NCBI RefSeq assembly: GCF_018320785.1 | Contig: NC_054882.1 | Span: 27,098,719-27,162,718, forward strand | DNA length: 64,000 bases | Direction: 5' to 3' | Source: Cheilinus undulatus | Lineage: Eukaryota > Chordata > Actinopteri > Labriformes > Labridae | Shown: in pieces, positions 49,701 to 59,550 of the stretch | Layout: every line of letters starts with the position of its first letter | Position numbering within the stretch: the stretch's first letter is position 1 | Notes under the pieces: model-generated | Databases searched by the model: none | Told to the model about the DNA's origin: nothing | The model's input: the letters and a program-made list of their open reading frames with translations, nothing else | Program-made: the position numbers and the translations under genes

Positions 49701-52700
49701 CTCAATTAATCTTGGAAGCCATACTAAAAATTTAAAAAAATCCAATTAATTCAAAACAAATTCAAAAATATTAAATTTAAAGCAAATATCCCTTAAACTT
49801 CCAATGAAACACTCCAAAATATATATAAAAAAACCCCTCAAATTTCCAGGAAAATAATTGAAAGAAAAAAAAAAAAAAAAAAAATTCCACAACTAATTCC
49901 CCCAACACTTCAAGCAAATTACCTAAACTTCAGTGGAAATTCTGGACAATTAAAGTTTCCTTATTTTTTCCCCATTTTCTTTTTTAAAAAACTTTGTATT
50001 TATAGCTTTGAAAAGAGAGGCAAGAACATCAGAGAAAATTACATTTCAGAATGTCATAAGAAAGAATACTTTGCATTAGATGTGTGCAAAGAAAAGGAAA
50101 ACTACGCTCTACAATTCACTGTACACATTTGTGCATAAATAACGTGTCCATATGGACTTAAATCCCCTTTCTCTGTTAAAATAGGTACTGAGCATTTTGC
50201 TACTTAGTTTATAAAATCTGTCTGCAAAGTAATGTTATTGTTGTTAGTGCTTTAATTTTGATTCAGACCTTCAAGCTGAAAGGATGACCAAATCATGAGA
50301 GTAAACTGTGTTTTACTCAGACAGTAAAAGTCATCCTCTCATAAAGAAAACATGCTCAAAATCCATAGAGGTGTGCAATTTTTAGTATAAAGGTAAACGT
50401 GATAACTCATTTAATTCCCACTGCTGTTAATGTAAATACCTTCAGATATTTAGGTTAAGATGTATTTGTTATTTGCATCTGAAAAGGCAGATTTTTCTTG
50501 ATTGATCATTCCTCTTCAAGGGAAGAACAGAATGACACAGAAAACAATAAACTGACCATTCCTGTTTAGTCTGTATCAGTAAAGCTGTCTGAGTGTAGAC
50601 AAATGGCCTAAAAGGTGCAAGAGTCCAACCAGGCAGGGCAGAGAGGAGCAGAGTGAGGCTACCTGCCTGCCCTTGGACTGTGTCCTGTCTGTGGGGGCGG
50701 GCGGTGGCGACACTTAAGACACATTACAGACCCCTTGATTAAGACTCATGTAAGGCAAAGCGATAGACATGGTAAAACTGTCTGGAAAAAGTTGTTAGGG
50801 ATAAAATATATTGTGACAACCTGGTTTCAAAGGTTCATCAATAAACTGACAGATCATTTAGTGTCAATTAGAAGTGATAGATCGACAAATCCCGGGATTT
50901 CTGCGCTGGGATTAGTGGGAGGAGGGCGGCGGTGATTGAGCATGAGGGGTGACATTGAAGGGAAAAGTCCTTGCCGGTTCCAGGGGGGACCATTACTTAC
51001 TTTGTTTCAGAGAGGATCAATGCGCGTGCAAACCCCTTTTACACCTCCTGTATTTCAATCGCCTTCAGACCGGGAATCAAGCTGCTTTGCAAAAAAAGCA
51101 GAGAAGCGACAAGCTGACCTTCTGTGAGAAAGGAAAGATCTATTGAGTTTGCTGTTTTCCCTGCTTGCACTAACGGTGCAGTAAACTACGCAAATAAGCA
51201 CAATTGACTCAGCCTGTTCACTTCAATGAATCTGCTATGCTGTCACCTCCACTGAGATAGAGAAAAAGAAGTGGCAGGTGGAAGAGGAGAAAAACAAGGG
51301 GACTTCCACAGTGCAATGTAATCTTATGCTCCTGTTCAGTTTTTAAACTTAAATGCAGCAGGAAGCTTTAAGCAAACACTTTCCATCTGTTCCAAATATT
51401 TCATAAATTCCTTATGTTGTGCTCCCCATGTAAAGAGCAGACTGCAGTAGTAAGGGGTGATTAAGTGGCTTGAACCCCTGTGATGAAGTGGCAAGCTGAC
51501 TAACAGTGCCCTCCTGTGGCTGATGCATTAACCATGTCAATTACCGCCTTGCTCACAGATGAAGACGAATGGAGAGTTGCCTGCTCGGACAGGCTCCCTC
51601 TAACCTTGTTGATTCACAGCCCGAGTGCCAAATATGCACTGATAAATAAGCTCATTCAACAGCATGAGAGTTCATTAATAACACATAACCCGGGACTGCA
51701 GCCTGCAGTGGCCGCCTTCAGCGCAGCCACAGGAGACGAAGGAAAAGGTGAAGATACGTACTTGGCAGAACCGGACCCAGAGCTTTCTTCCGCCCAGCCG
51801 CCCTGGCGCCGGGTCGGTTTTGGAGGAGGGGCCTGAAAAAGGAAGAGAAAACTTTCAATGCAAATAGATACACTGACTATTGACTCACTCACACAGAACA
51901 CACACAAGTCAGATTTGCAAGCATTTAAGTGTTATTGGCTTAAATCTAATAGCTAAAAAAAAGTTTAAATCAACCATTAGGGGAACCCCTGCCTTAAACA
52001 AAAGAATAAGGAATTCTAAAAAGAAAAAAGCACTGAAGGGTCCTAGCACCTCGGCTGTGTCAGGATGTGTGGCAACCGCGGGAGTGTGGGAATAAGCAAC
52101 CCATTCTGTGTGCTGCAGCAGAGCACAGAAGGCATGTCAATCCTCCTAGGACTGTTATTTATCATGTAAAATGAGACAAAACATACTGTATGTTAAAGAT
52201 GCTTTCCTGCAGTTGGTGGCACATTAGCAAAGAATGTAATACACATACAAATACACATTTGAATATACAGACGGGCAGATCATCATCATATGAGATTTGA
52301 TGCGAATCAGAAGTTTCATTAAAGATACAGTGACTTCCTGTGAAATGCCAAGATAACAAATTGCTTGCCAATAAAGAAATGGCCCAATCGTGATACTTCC
52401 TGTTGCCAGTAGGGGTGCAAAATCAAAACAATGAAAGTAACCTTCGAATGTGTAGAGGGGCAGACTTCAATCCAACTTGTAAATTTTCAGGCAATTAGAT
52501 GTTTGAAATGAGAGTTGCACATACTTCCTGTCAAATTGGCAAGATATTGAAATGCTCACCATCGACAGTGTGACATTCTTCAATAAAACATATCTGTGTT
52601 GTGGCAAACTATTGAGACATTTCTTTTAAAATCAGAACTCAGTAGGTTAAGCCTAATAAGAGGAATGAAGATATAACCCATTTGTGCCACTTCCTTTTGC

Positions 52701-55700
52701 CATTGGGGGGTGCTATGATGAGATGTTTGCATGTGTGTTCAGTGTGGTAACATTGTTTTGAGGAGAAGATCACAGAATGTTGTCTACTAAAGTTACAATA
52801 TTTTGCACCATCAAAAATGCCTTATTTTGAAATAGAGATGAAGCTTGTGGACTTCCTGTTTAGATTTGGGCATGGGTACAGGTTGTTGTTGTTGTTGTTG
52901 TTGTTGATGTTTTGTATGTCTTATGATGACTCGTATGCAGACAAAAAAATCTTAAGCCTAGGCTAGATGGTGTGTGGGGGATGAATATTTCAAGGGAAAG
53001 TTCAAAAGATCAGAGGCAGAAATGATCCATTGCCAGAAAGGGGCATTGTGGCAAAGTAATGACATTGATGCATGAATGTATTCAGGATCAATGTGTGATC
53101 TTCCCTGTGAAGTTTGGTGATGATTGACATGCACATTTAAGAGTTATATGGCATTATTAGTTGTTTTCACTGCAAAAAATGTAGTTTAAGTTTGGGCTCT
53201 GGTCACTGCTCTGCCCTATTGTAAAAACTAACAGTTTGCACAACTTCAGCAAACAGCAGAAAAATTCTGGAATCAATCGGATGATATCCCTTGGACTGGT
53301 TTGTTAAAATATGAAACTTGTGAATCACCAAAAAATGCCCAGATTTGACCTTTAGCTGTTTGTAGTGCACTTCCTTTACATTTTGGAGAATGGCTTTTTT
53401 TGTCCTATCATGATACATATGTGTACCAATTTTGTATGTAGCTCTTACCCAGTCCCCCACCTCAGGCTTGGTGAGGTAGGACTCTCCTGATTCAACCAAA
53501 ATACCAAAATTTCCAGTGGGGGACAATTTTCTGTACTGTTTAATGAGGTTTTAAGCATGTTAAAGTCCCCAAATTTTTCTGACAGAAAAAGGATGAATAC
53601 AGATACAATAGGGTCCTTGCTGGTCAAGGTTGGTGCTAGGGCCCCAAACAGGCAGACCATTAAAGAGCAAAAAGAGATCAAGTGAGTTTTGTTGTCCTGT
53701 AAAAGGTACTGGAGGACATTTTAACCAAAGTTTGACCCTGATCCTGTACTCAAGTCGAATATCCAACCTTTCAAAAATCTCCTGAACAATAAACAATATG
53801 GCTGGTATATGCAGCACAGTCTTCTATATGCACTCTATTGTTTTGTTTATTATCCTTTTCAATACTATCCATTTCCCTTCAGCAGAACATATGGAGCAGA
53901 GTGTGGGAACTACCAGGGCCCATAAGTCTGACCCCAAAATAGATCCCGAGGAAAAAACGACCCTCTCCCTCTCATTCTTTGATTCTGAAAATAGTAAACC
54001 GAGTATGCATCTCGATCCTGAGACCGGGACCCTGAGAGCAGCACTTCAATGAATTGAATTCCTCGAGGCACACAAGGGTGGGCACTAGACAAATGAATTA
54101 GGGGGGTAAAAAAGGCACAACATTTCTCATTACTAAATTGGGTCTGCAGAGGACAAAGTGCTCGTGAAGAATTTCTTTCGTTTATGATGGAAGAGGAAAT
54201 AATCTTTCATGGCTGGTTCCTTCAGCAAAGCCATTTATAAATCTGAATGTCACCATTAAGCAGGGCAGAGGGAGGGGGAGTCACTCTGCTCCGCTCTATA
54301 TTACCATTAATCGAGAGAGCTGAGGCTGGACTAGCTCCCTCAACTTTGTGTAATTAGTAGCTGCCTCTTTATTAAGAACAAAGATGATTACAATAATTGA
54401 GACAATTGAGTCGTTTCCAGAAACATTACAAAAATTCCTTCAAGTGATGTGAAATCCCTCTTTCTGACATAGGAGACAAGATAATACAGTTGAGTGTCTT
54501 TGAGTGTTATAAATTTTTCTTCTGACAGTTATTTCATTCTACAAAACCGTAGAGGACCATAAGTGTCCTGAGAAACAAAATACATTTGAGTGCCCGCTTC
54601 TTCATGACCAAATATGAACTTCACAATTGTAGTAAAGTAGTTATGGTTGTTATTGTAATTAGCCTAGCCTCTTGGTTTCTAATTTAGGATTCCCTGATGG
54701 TCTCTAGGGCAAAAGAACTTTTGGTGGCCCAACCCTTTGAGCCCATAAAAGCGATGAGTCTTTGTTTAAAAGGATGTTAGGAATGTGACCAATCAGTTGG
54801 GTATTTTAGGCCAAAGAGGCCAGGGTTGATAAACGAAGACTGCAAATAAACCCACCCAGTCGCACGACACTCTGGAAAAATGTATTGCATGTGCACTGTA
54901 GGTCAGAGAGGGCGCGAGAATACTGGTTCATACATTGGGGAAGTTGGCCTAATTTGGGAAGATAAGCCTAAAGCAAAAGAATTGCTGGCATTTTTTCCTT
55001 CAGGAATGCTGGATCATTTATAGTTTGTCAATCAAGGATATGGGACCGATTCCATAAATGATGAAGATAGTGAAGCGCAACTATTTGTTTTATTTCAACC
55101 ATCCCCTCAAATCTGACCTTGCTCATACATATTGTGCACTAAACTCAGAATTTAGCAACAAATTTAGCAACAATAACTCTTTAAAGAGACAGGGATCACT
55201 GAGAAAACTTCATGACAACATCTCTGCAAGGACTTGAAATGATTCCTGCCACAAAAGGCAACAGAAGATTTTTTTAAATGTTGTTGTTGATGACATCATG
55301 GGGATTCCAGTGATGTGTTATTTTTAATCTACGCTGTAGATCTACAGGATTGACAGTGCCTTGCAAGGGTATTAACCCCTCTGGATGTTTTACTCGTGCA
55401 CTGATTTATGAAATCAGTACATTCAACATATTTTGCCCTTTTTGACCAAAAACTAAGAAAAAAACTCTTTAATGTCAAATGGAAAACAGATTTCTACAAA
55501 TTTATGTCAACTGAATTAAATTATGTAATATAAAATAAGTGACTGCATAAGTATTCACCCCCTTCAGGTCAGTATTTAGTAGATGCACCTTTGGTTGCAA
55601 TCACAGCACAGAGTGTGTGTGGATAGGTCTTAATCAGGCTTGCACATCACTGCTTGGCCGCGTCCAAATGGATTTGAAGCACTTTGTGGCACGTACGAAT

Positions 55701-58700
55701 GTTGTTTCCTCTTGTCTAGATCTTTGCTTGTGTTGTACTTACTCTCAAATGTATGTCGCTTTGGATAAAAGCGTCTGCTAAATGACATTGTAACATTGTA
55801 ACACATCTGGACACTACAGTTTTACTCCATTATTGTTCACAAAACTGCTCAAGCTCTGTCAGGTTGAACAGAGATCAGGTGTGAAGAGCTCTTTTCAAGT
55901 CCAGCCACAAATCCTCTACGGGGTCTGGTCTTTGACTCGACCACTCCAGAACATTCACCTTGTTGTCTTTAAACAATTTCTGTGTAGCTTTCCATGTAGG
56001 CTTCAGGTTATTGTTTCCGTGGAAAATAAATTTTACCCCAAGCCACAGTTCTTTTGCGGACTGAACAAGATTCTCCTCCAGGATTTTCCCATATTTTGCC
56101 ACATTCACTTTACCCTTTACCCTACCTTTCCAAGCTTTCCAGGGCCAGCTGCCAAGAAGCTTCTCAACAGTATGATGCTGCCACCACCATACTTCACAGT
56201 GGGGCCAGTGTGTTTGTGGTAATGTGCAATTTTTGGTGTCCGCCAAACTTGCCAGATGGACAAAAAGTACCATTTTGGTCTCATCAGACCAAGGAATTTT
56301 CTTCCACTTGACTATGGAGTCTCCCAAATACCCTTTGGCTAACTCTATTTGAGATTTAATGTGAGTCTTCTTCAACAGTGACTCTCCTATAAAGCTCAAA
56401 GATGTCTTGGTAACTTCTCTCACTGGTCTCTTCTTTACACATGTGCCATATTCCTTCCAGTTTTTAATGATGGATTTAACTGAATGCCGGGGATGTTCAG
56501 TGCCTTGGAAACATTTTTTATCCATCCCCTGACAAGTACTTTTCTTTATCTTTTTCCCTCAGTTGCTTGGAGTGTCCTTTTGTCTTCATGGTGTAACAGT
56601 GGCCAGGAATACTAATTAACCAGTAACTGGACGGTGGAGGTGTCTTTATACTGCAATCCCATATTCACTGTACTCAGGTGATCCCCATTTCACTAATTGT
56701 GAGACTACTAGCATTAATTGGCTGGACCTCTGTATAATTTGGTCAGTCACTTTAAAAGGGGTGAATATTTATGCAATCACTTATTTTACCTTACATTTTT
56801 GTTTGACATTACTTTGTTCTGTTATCTTGATTGATTAAAAAATCAACAATAGGTGAAAACATCCAAGGGAGTGAATGCTTATAGGTGCTGTATAAGTACT
56901 GCAGTGCTATGTGGCTGCATATTTAAAAGAGTCGTAGTATTTCAAATAAGTAACACTTCAAAACATCCAATGCAAACACATCAGATCCCGTGCACACAGG
57001 ACAATACTGAAGAGCATTCTTGGGCAAAGAATGACTATCTATACTGTAAGGTCCACTGAAGTGCTATGAAATGTTACCTAAAGGCTCTGTTTGTAATCAG
57101 TCCATCAAAACTTACTGCCATGTGTTTCCAGATGGTTTTAAACTGTGTGTTGCAATGTATCAGCTGTAGAATCTATGCAGGCCTGGATATAAGATTCAAC
57201 CAGGCAAACTACAGCCAAAAAAGCAGCAGGTGTAAAAAGAGGCCTTTTTATCAAATTAAGACTAGTGTAAAGCTGATGTCTTGAGCATTAGCAGCAGAAG
57301 CCATGCAAAGTCACCATAGTCTCTTTTCATGCTACATACCTCGTTGTCATCCTGTGATTCATGTATGAGACAAAACCACAACGCATACTGATGACACTTG
57401 TTGTGAGGAGAAATTTTACCATGCAACTAAGTTATTGTTATGACCACATACTTCTGCTAATGCAGTTGAGGCTGAGGACTTCCTTGAATAACGAGAATCT
57501 TCAAATGATGATTGGTCAGCGGCCAGGCGGGCTCTTCGCCCGGACTTTGCGACCTAAGAAAAAGGCAGAAATTTGAAATGGAAAATAGATTTTGATATCA
57601 AAAAATCAGATACCAGCAATTCCAACAACTACCGAGGACTTTCCTTTGACTGTGCCAAATTATTGGGGTTGAAGAGTAACTAATTACGTTCTCAAATGAC
57701 TATCATTGAGTAGTTTTTTGGGTTCTGTACTTTTTTGAGCACATTTTGAAGTCAGTACTTTTACTTTTACTTAAGTAAGTTTAAACCAGAATAACTGTAC
57801 TTTTACTTGAGTACAATACTCGTTTACTTTTTTCCACCTCTGTTGACTAAACAGTAGCACATAGTGAGAGAATGATTCCACATCATATCATCAAACAGCT
57901 GGTTGGACACAGCAAAAAATGTTGTTGATATCTCAGTTTTAAACATTTAAGAGTTGATGTTAACTTCCAGTGTGTAATTTTAACTTCATTCTGAGTGAAA
58001 TAGTTGTCAGTGTTGGAGTTATTTGGCAGTGTTGATCCACCACTCTGTAAAGAGTCAACTAATCTAAGCACACAGAAAACTATCCCTGTTGTCCTCAACA
58101 GACCTACCATTTACACTCATTCTGAAATATAAAAATGTGATCAGGACTGTTGTTACTATCACAGAACATCTCAAAAAGTATTTTTTCTATCAACTATGAG
58201 TTTTTGGGCTTTTTAAAAGTCATCCACATGTTCTAATTTTGACTTTATTGCAAATATTTTAGCACAATTTGGGACGAATGGACCCTAGAACTTTTCCAAC
58301 CAGCTATTATAAGCGTACAGAATAAGTCTGAGCAAGTAAGCTAAGATAATTAGCTTCTGAAAGAGACCTGCCATGGTAGCATTAAACTGTAAGTGAATCA
58401 GATAATGGATGTTGTAAGTGTAAGGAAGTCGAAAGGCTAAACCTATTTCTTCCTGTCTAACAATTATTAAATGAAAACACTGACATGTTAAGGAGTATCA
58501 ACTTAAAACATTAATTAACAAAACAATATACTCAAAAACGTTTCTACTTTTGCTCGAATTAGAGAAATCACACTGTCCGTTTTGCCAATTATAGGTAGGT
58601 TATACAGCTAATTTACCTAGGCTATGCAATGCTAAAAACAGACCGTTAGGTTAGCTCAATAGCTTAGCAGCTAGCAATAGCAGCGCTTCGTCGGACTAAC

Positions 58701-58835
58701 AACTTCATTTTCTGAGCTCAAACAATTATGTAACCGGTTGTTTGTATTGCATTGCATCAAATATAACATGATATAAAAACTGAACCAGTGGCTCACGTTT
58801 TTCGTCGCCCCAGCATCTCCGAAGTTATCGTCCAT
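39351..58835 (-). CDS. IFT43, intraflagellar transport protein 43 (complete, 9 coding exons)
   Basis: Subunit of the IFT-A complex, which drives retrograde transport in cilia; in the family it binds IFT121/WDR35, and human loss causes cranioectodermal dysplasia. Nine minus-strand exons join in frame with GT-AG borders: 58835-58797, 57553-57452, 51832-51762, 47597-47562, 46833-46787, 40834-40762, 39986-39911, 39776-39714, 39461-39351. The sum is 618 nt, 205 residues, close to human (about 208). Recognisable blocks are KSGRRAR (residues about 16-22), RRQGGWAEE (55-63), RRLRPQ (about 84-89), [15 protein letters not shown] (99-113), [10 protein letters not shown] (130-139), [17 protein letters not shown] (148-164) and [13 protein letters not shown] (174-186). 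No break or missing block was seen. It lies head-to-head with tgfb3 and tail-to-head with gpatch2l, as in human. Confidence 0.97.
39714..39776 (-). CDS. ift43 exon 8
   Basis: Acceptor TCCCTCAG and donor GAG/GTGAGT. Encodes [19 protein letters not shown] and KE (21 codons, phase 0 at both ends), the best conserved stretch of the family. Reading through the donor gives the false ORF tail seen past 39714. Confidence 0.96.
39911..39986 (-). CDS. ift43 exon 7
   Basis: Acceptor CCTTTTAG; its first base completes a Met codon begun in exon 6. Encodes [19 protein letters not shown] and QTL; donor CTG/GTGAGT. Too short to stand out as an ORF. Confidence 0.95.
39987..40761 (-). other. ift43 intron 6, with TG/CA repeat
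   Basis: 775-bp intron. A TG dinucleotide repeat with G interruptions lies at about 40641-40712. No other element was seen. Confidence 0.8.
40641..40712 (+). repeat. (TG)n microsatellite
   Basis: About 70 bases of TG repeat, broken twice by GGG and ending in a G run. Likely length-variable between individuals. Confidence 0.9.
40762..40834 (-). CDS. ift43 exon 6
   Basis: Acceptor TTTTTTCTCAG; encodes [17 protein letters not shown] and QIAAPP. The donor AAT/GTACAG is weaker than its neighbours, but it is the only one that keeps the frame. A TG repeat lies about 50 bases past it in intron 6. Confidence 0.93.
43740..45660 (+). mobile_element. Decayed non-LTR retrotransposon (LINE), 3' part
   Basis: Plus-strand translation near 43790-43930 gives a reverse-transcriptase block, [20 protein letters not shown], then FEDDTNYF in place of the usual FADDT. 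After an insert it resumes near 44728 with [10 protein letters not shown] and, in another frame, [19 protein letters not shown] (44825-44875), then the typical LINE C-terminal order including [14 protein letters not shown] (about 44980) and LSVFKKTLK (about 45380). It ends in a 20-base A run at about 45642-45661. Stops and frameshifts are frequent; the 5' part is missing. The clade is not assigned. Confidence 0.75.
44008..44717. mobile_element. MITE nested in the LINE
   Basis: The LINE reading stops at about 44005 and resumes at about 44728. The insert has short inverted ends, TTAAAGTGATAAAA and TTAAAGTCCCTGTAAA (inverted), sharing TTAAAGT. The ORF at 44468-44722 has no family features. Borders are approximate. 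Confidence 0.5.
46787..46833 (-). CDS. ift43 exon 5
   Basis: Acceptor GTTTCTACAG and donor GGAG/GTAAGA. 47 nt encoding [15 protein letters not shown]; both ends split codons and match their neighbours. Confidence 0.93.
46834..47561 (-). other. ift43 intron 4
   Basis: 728-bp intron; no recognised element. The 109-codon ORF within it (46864-47193) has no family features. Confidence 0.8.
47562..47597 (-). CDS. ift43 exon 4 (36-nt micro-exon)
   Basis: Acceptor CTTTACAG and donor GAAGA/GTAAGT. Encodes [11 protein letters not shown] plus split codons at both ends. It corresponds to the human segment before DFRLRPQ. Found by phase and splice sites, not by ORF length. Confidence 0.9.
48641..48968. 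mobile_element. Short TTAA-flanked MITE
   Basis: 328 bp between TTAA at 48637-48640 and 48969-48972. The ends AGGTGCAGTGTGTA and (inverted) AGGTACATAGTGTTA are similar. No coding capacity. Confidence 0.55.
49256..49725. repeat. hAT-like repeat with GATTAAT-rich ends
   Basis: Starts TTAGGGCTGTCAAAAGATTA; the right end (inverted) reads AGTATGGCTTCCAAGATTAA. The left end resembles the inverse of the insert end at 23821-23835. Target duplication not seen. Confidence 0.4.
51762..51832 (-). CDS. ift43 exon 3
   Basis: Acceptor CTTTTTCAG and donor CCAA/GTACGT. Encodes [19 protein letters not shown] and SGSA plus a split Lys. The RQGGWA block is conserved in the family. The 51500-51740 DNA just past it in the intron looks unusually conserved in composition. 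Confidence 0.95.
52330..53200. repeat. Irregular repeat with recurring ACTTCCTGT units
   Basis: Related phrases recur about every 65-190 bases: GACTTCCTGTGAAATGCCAA (52331), ATACTTCCTGTTGCCAGTAGGGGTGC (from 52394), ATACTTCCTGTCAAATTGGC (52522), CACTTCCTTTTGCCATTGGG (52688) and GGACTTCCTGTTTAG (52852). A GTT microsatellite lies at 52882-52906. It is a diverged, tandem-like repeat of a sort seen in fish genomes; no protein is encoded. Confidence 0.5.
52882..52906 (+). repeat. (GTT)n microsatellite
   Basis: Eight consecutive GTT units inside ift43 intron 2. Confidence 0.9.
53201..54100. other. Stretch of unknown origin with orphan ORFs
   Basis: Overlapping ORFs of 60-107 codons occur on both strands (53203-53526 minus, 53560-53817 minus, 53798-54052 plus). 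I do not recognise any, and none has splice sites or family motifs to support it. It could be an old mobile-element interior. Confidence 0.3.
54101..55353. other. gap within ift43 intron 2
   Basis: 54180-54480 is complex and repeat-free with several ATTA/TAAT words, a possible conserved element. The remainder is ordinary AT-rich intron. Confidence 0.35.
55649..55801 (+). repeat. LINE/SINE 3' tail nested in Tc1
   Basis: Contains CGCTTTGGATAAAAGCGTCT followed by GCTAAATGACATTGTAAC, the 3' end shared by fish L2-type LINEs and their SINEs, and closes with ATTGTAAC repeats. CACATC lies on both sides (55643-55648 and 55802-55807), and the Tc1 sequence resumes cleanly after it. Confidence 0.75.
55875..56589 (-). 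pseudogene. Tc1-like transposase (family B), decayed
   Basis: The start at 56589 reads [18 protein letters not shown], soon followed by a stop. A 216-codon open frame then covers [14 protein letters not shown] (helix-turn-helix end), PWSDETKM (first catalytic acid), the VWWWQHHT region and [14 protein letters not shown] (third acid). The second catalytic block reads FHGNNNLKP where the sister copy at 14.8 kb has FQQDNDLK, so that acid is lost. Inactive, but with the longest surviving open frame of the Tc1 copies here. Confidence 0.85.
57452..57553 (-). CDS. ift43 exon 2
   Basis: Acceptor CTTTTTCTTAG and donor GCAGAA/GTATGT. 34 codons, phase 0 at both ends, encoding [20 protein letters not shown] and a Ser-rich tail. 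The KSGRRAR block parallels human AKMGRRAQ. It has no ATG and is easily missed in ORF scans. Confidence 0.9.
57554..58796 (-). other. ift43 intron 1
   Basis: 1.2-kb intron. 57650-57842 is a hAT-type repeat end (see next feature); the rest is unremarkable AT-rich sequence. Confidence 0.8.
57650..57842. mobile_element. hAT-type repeat end
   Basis: The right end (inverted) reads CAGAGGTGGAAAAAAGTAAA and is followed inward by GTACTCAAGTAAAAGTAC words, the terminus of a common fish hAT family. It lies about 100 bases from ift43 exon 2. The left border is uncertain. Confidence 0.5.
58797..58835 (-). CDS. ift43 exon 1
   Basis: 13 codons, [13 protein letters not shown], then donor AAC/GTGAGC. The short acidic start fits the family (MEDLLDL in human). 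Start chosen because it is the only ATG just upstream of the donor in the right phase. Confidence 0.88.
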
Positions 58836-58980
58836 TTCTCTCGTCCTAGCTAACGTGCTAGTAGAAGGGAAGCGTCTTCCTGAATCATAAAGCGTCACAT
58901 AGCAACGCTCTCCATGGTGAAGCCAATCAGAGGGACTGTGCGTCGAAATCAGCCACTCTGATACACAACGGCAGTACAAC
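58836..58980 (-). promoter_or_regulatory. ift43 promoter, CCAAT box and X-box-like site
   Basis: Upstream of the ift43 ATG there is CCAAT at 58923-58927 (plus-strand reading). On the minus strand, GTTGCTATGTGAC at 58906-58894 has a good left half of the RFX X-box that marks ciliary genes (GTTGCC/T), but a poor right half. There is no TATA box. The transcription start is inferred at about 58850-58890. Confidence 0.45.
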
Positions 58981-59079
58981 TACCGATAAACATCAAGTTT
59001 ATATAATAAACGGACTGTAACCTCACTGGTATTGGGTATATTGATAGGATTAAATGTGATATATACCGTTCATTCATGC
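58981..59079. other. Unique DNA between ift43 promoter and Tc1
   Basis: AT-rich, nothing recognised. Confidence 0.3.
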
Positions 59080-59550
59080 AATTTTGTTACGTTGCAGCCT
59101 GATGCTAAAGTCGTTTAAATTAATTTCCCCTCATCAAGCTTCACTCATCATGACAAGTTGATGAGAATTTGAGATTTTTTTTTTTGCACATTTATTAAAA
59201 AGAAGAAAACTGACACATCACATTGATAAGTATACAGACCGTTTGCAACAAAACTGTGAATTAATCTCAGGTTTCTCCCATTTCGTCTTTATCGTTGCTG
59301 AGATGTTTTTACACCTTCAGTGGAGTCCATCCGTGGTATATTAAATTGATAAGGCATGATTTGGACAGGCACACACGTCTCTATGAAAGGCATTGCAGCT
59401 GACAATGCATATCAGAGCAAAAATCACAGAGTGTAGAGACAGGATTGTTGCAAGGCACAGATCTGGGGAAGGCTACAAAAGTGCTGCTGCACTGAAAGTT
59501 CTACAGAGTGTAGTGGCCTTCTTAATTCTCAAGTGGAAGAAGTTTGGCAC

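Larger units (their letters stand above)
48585..49930. repeat. Degenerate AAATTCC/AAATTTCC simple-sequence tract with inserts
   Basis: Blocks at about 48585-48640, 48970-49250 and 49730-49930 are made of irregular repeats around AAATTTC(C/T) spaced every 12-25 bases. The tract is interrupted by a TTAA-flanked MITE (48641-48968) and by a GATTAAT-rich repeat (about 49256-49725). It looks like an old expanded satellite-like tract. Confidence 0.55.
47598..51761 (-). other. ift43 intron 3
   Basis: 4.2-kb intron. It holds a CTCF-like site (48164-48176), a degenerate AAATTTCC-type repeat broken by two inserts (48585-49930), and repeat-free, complex DNA at 50580-51740 that may be conserved. Confidence 0.8.
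55354..56890 (-). mobile_element. Tc1-like element (family B), antisense copy
   Basis: The ends CAGTGCCTTGCAAGGGTATT and (inverted) CAGCACCTATAAGCATTCAC are family B termini; TA follows at 56891-56892. The coding strand is minus. A 153-bp LINE/SINE tail is nested at 55649-55801. Same family as 13869-15298, in the opposite direction. Confidence 0.85.
51833..57451 (-). other. ift43 intron 2
   Basis: 5.6-kb intron. It holds an irregular repeat tract (52330-53200), a stretch of unknown origin (53200-54060), complex repeat-free DNA (54180-54480) and a Tc1 family B copy (55354-56890). Confidence 0.8.

Noticed and set aside
53798-54052. 84-codon ORF with hydrophobic N-terminus
   Set aside because: Intronic, antisense to ift43, with no family match and no promoter.
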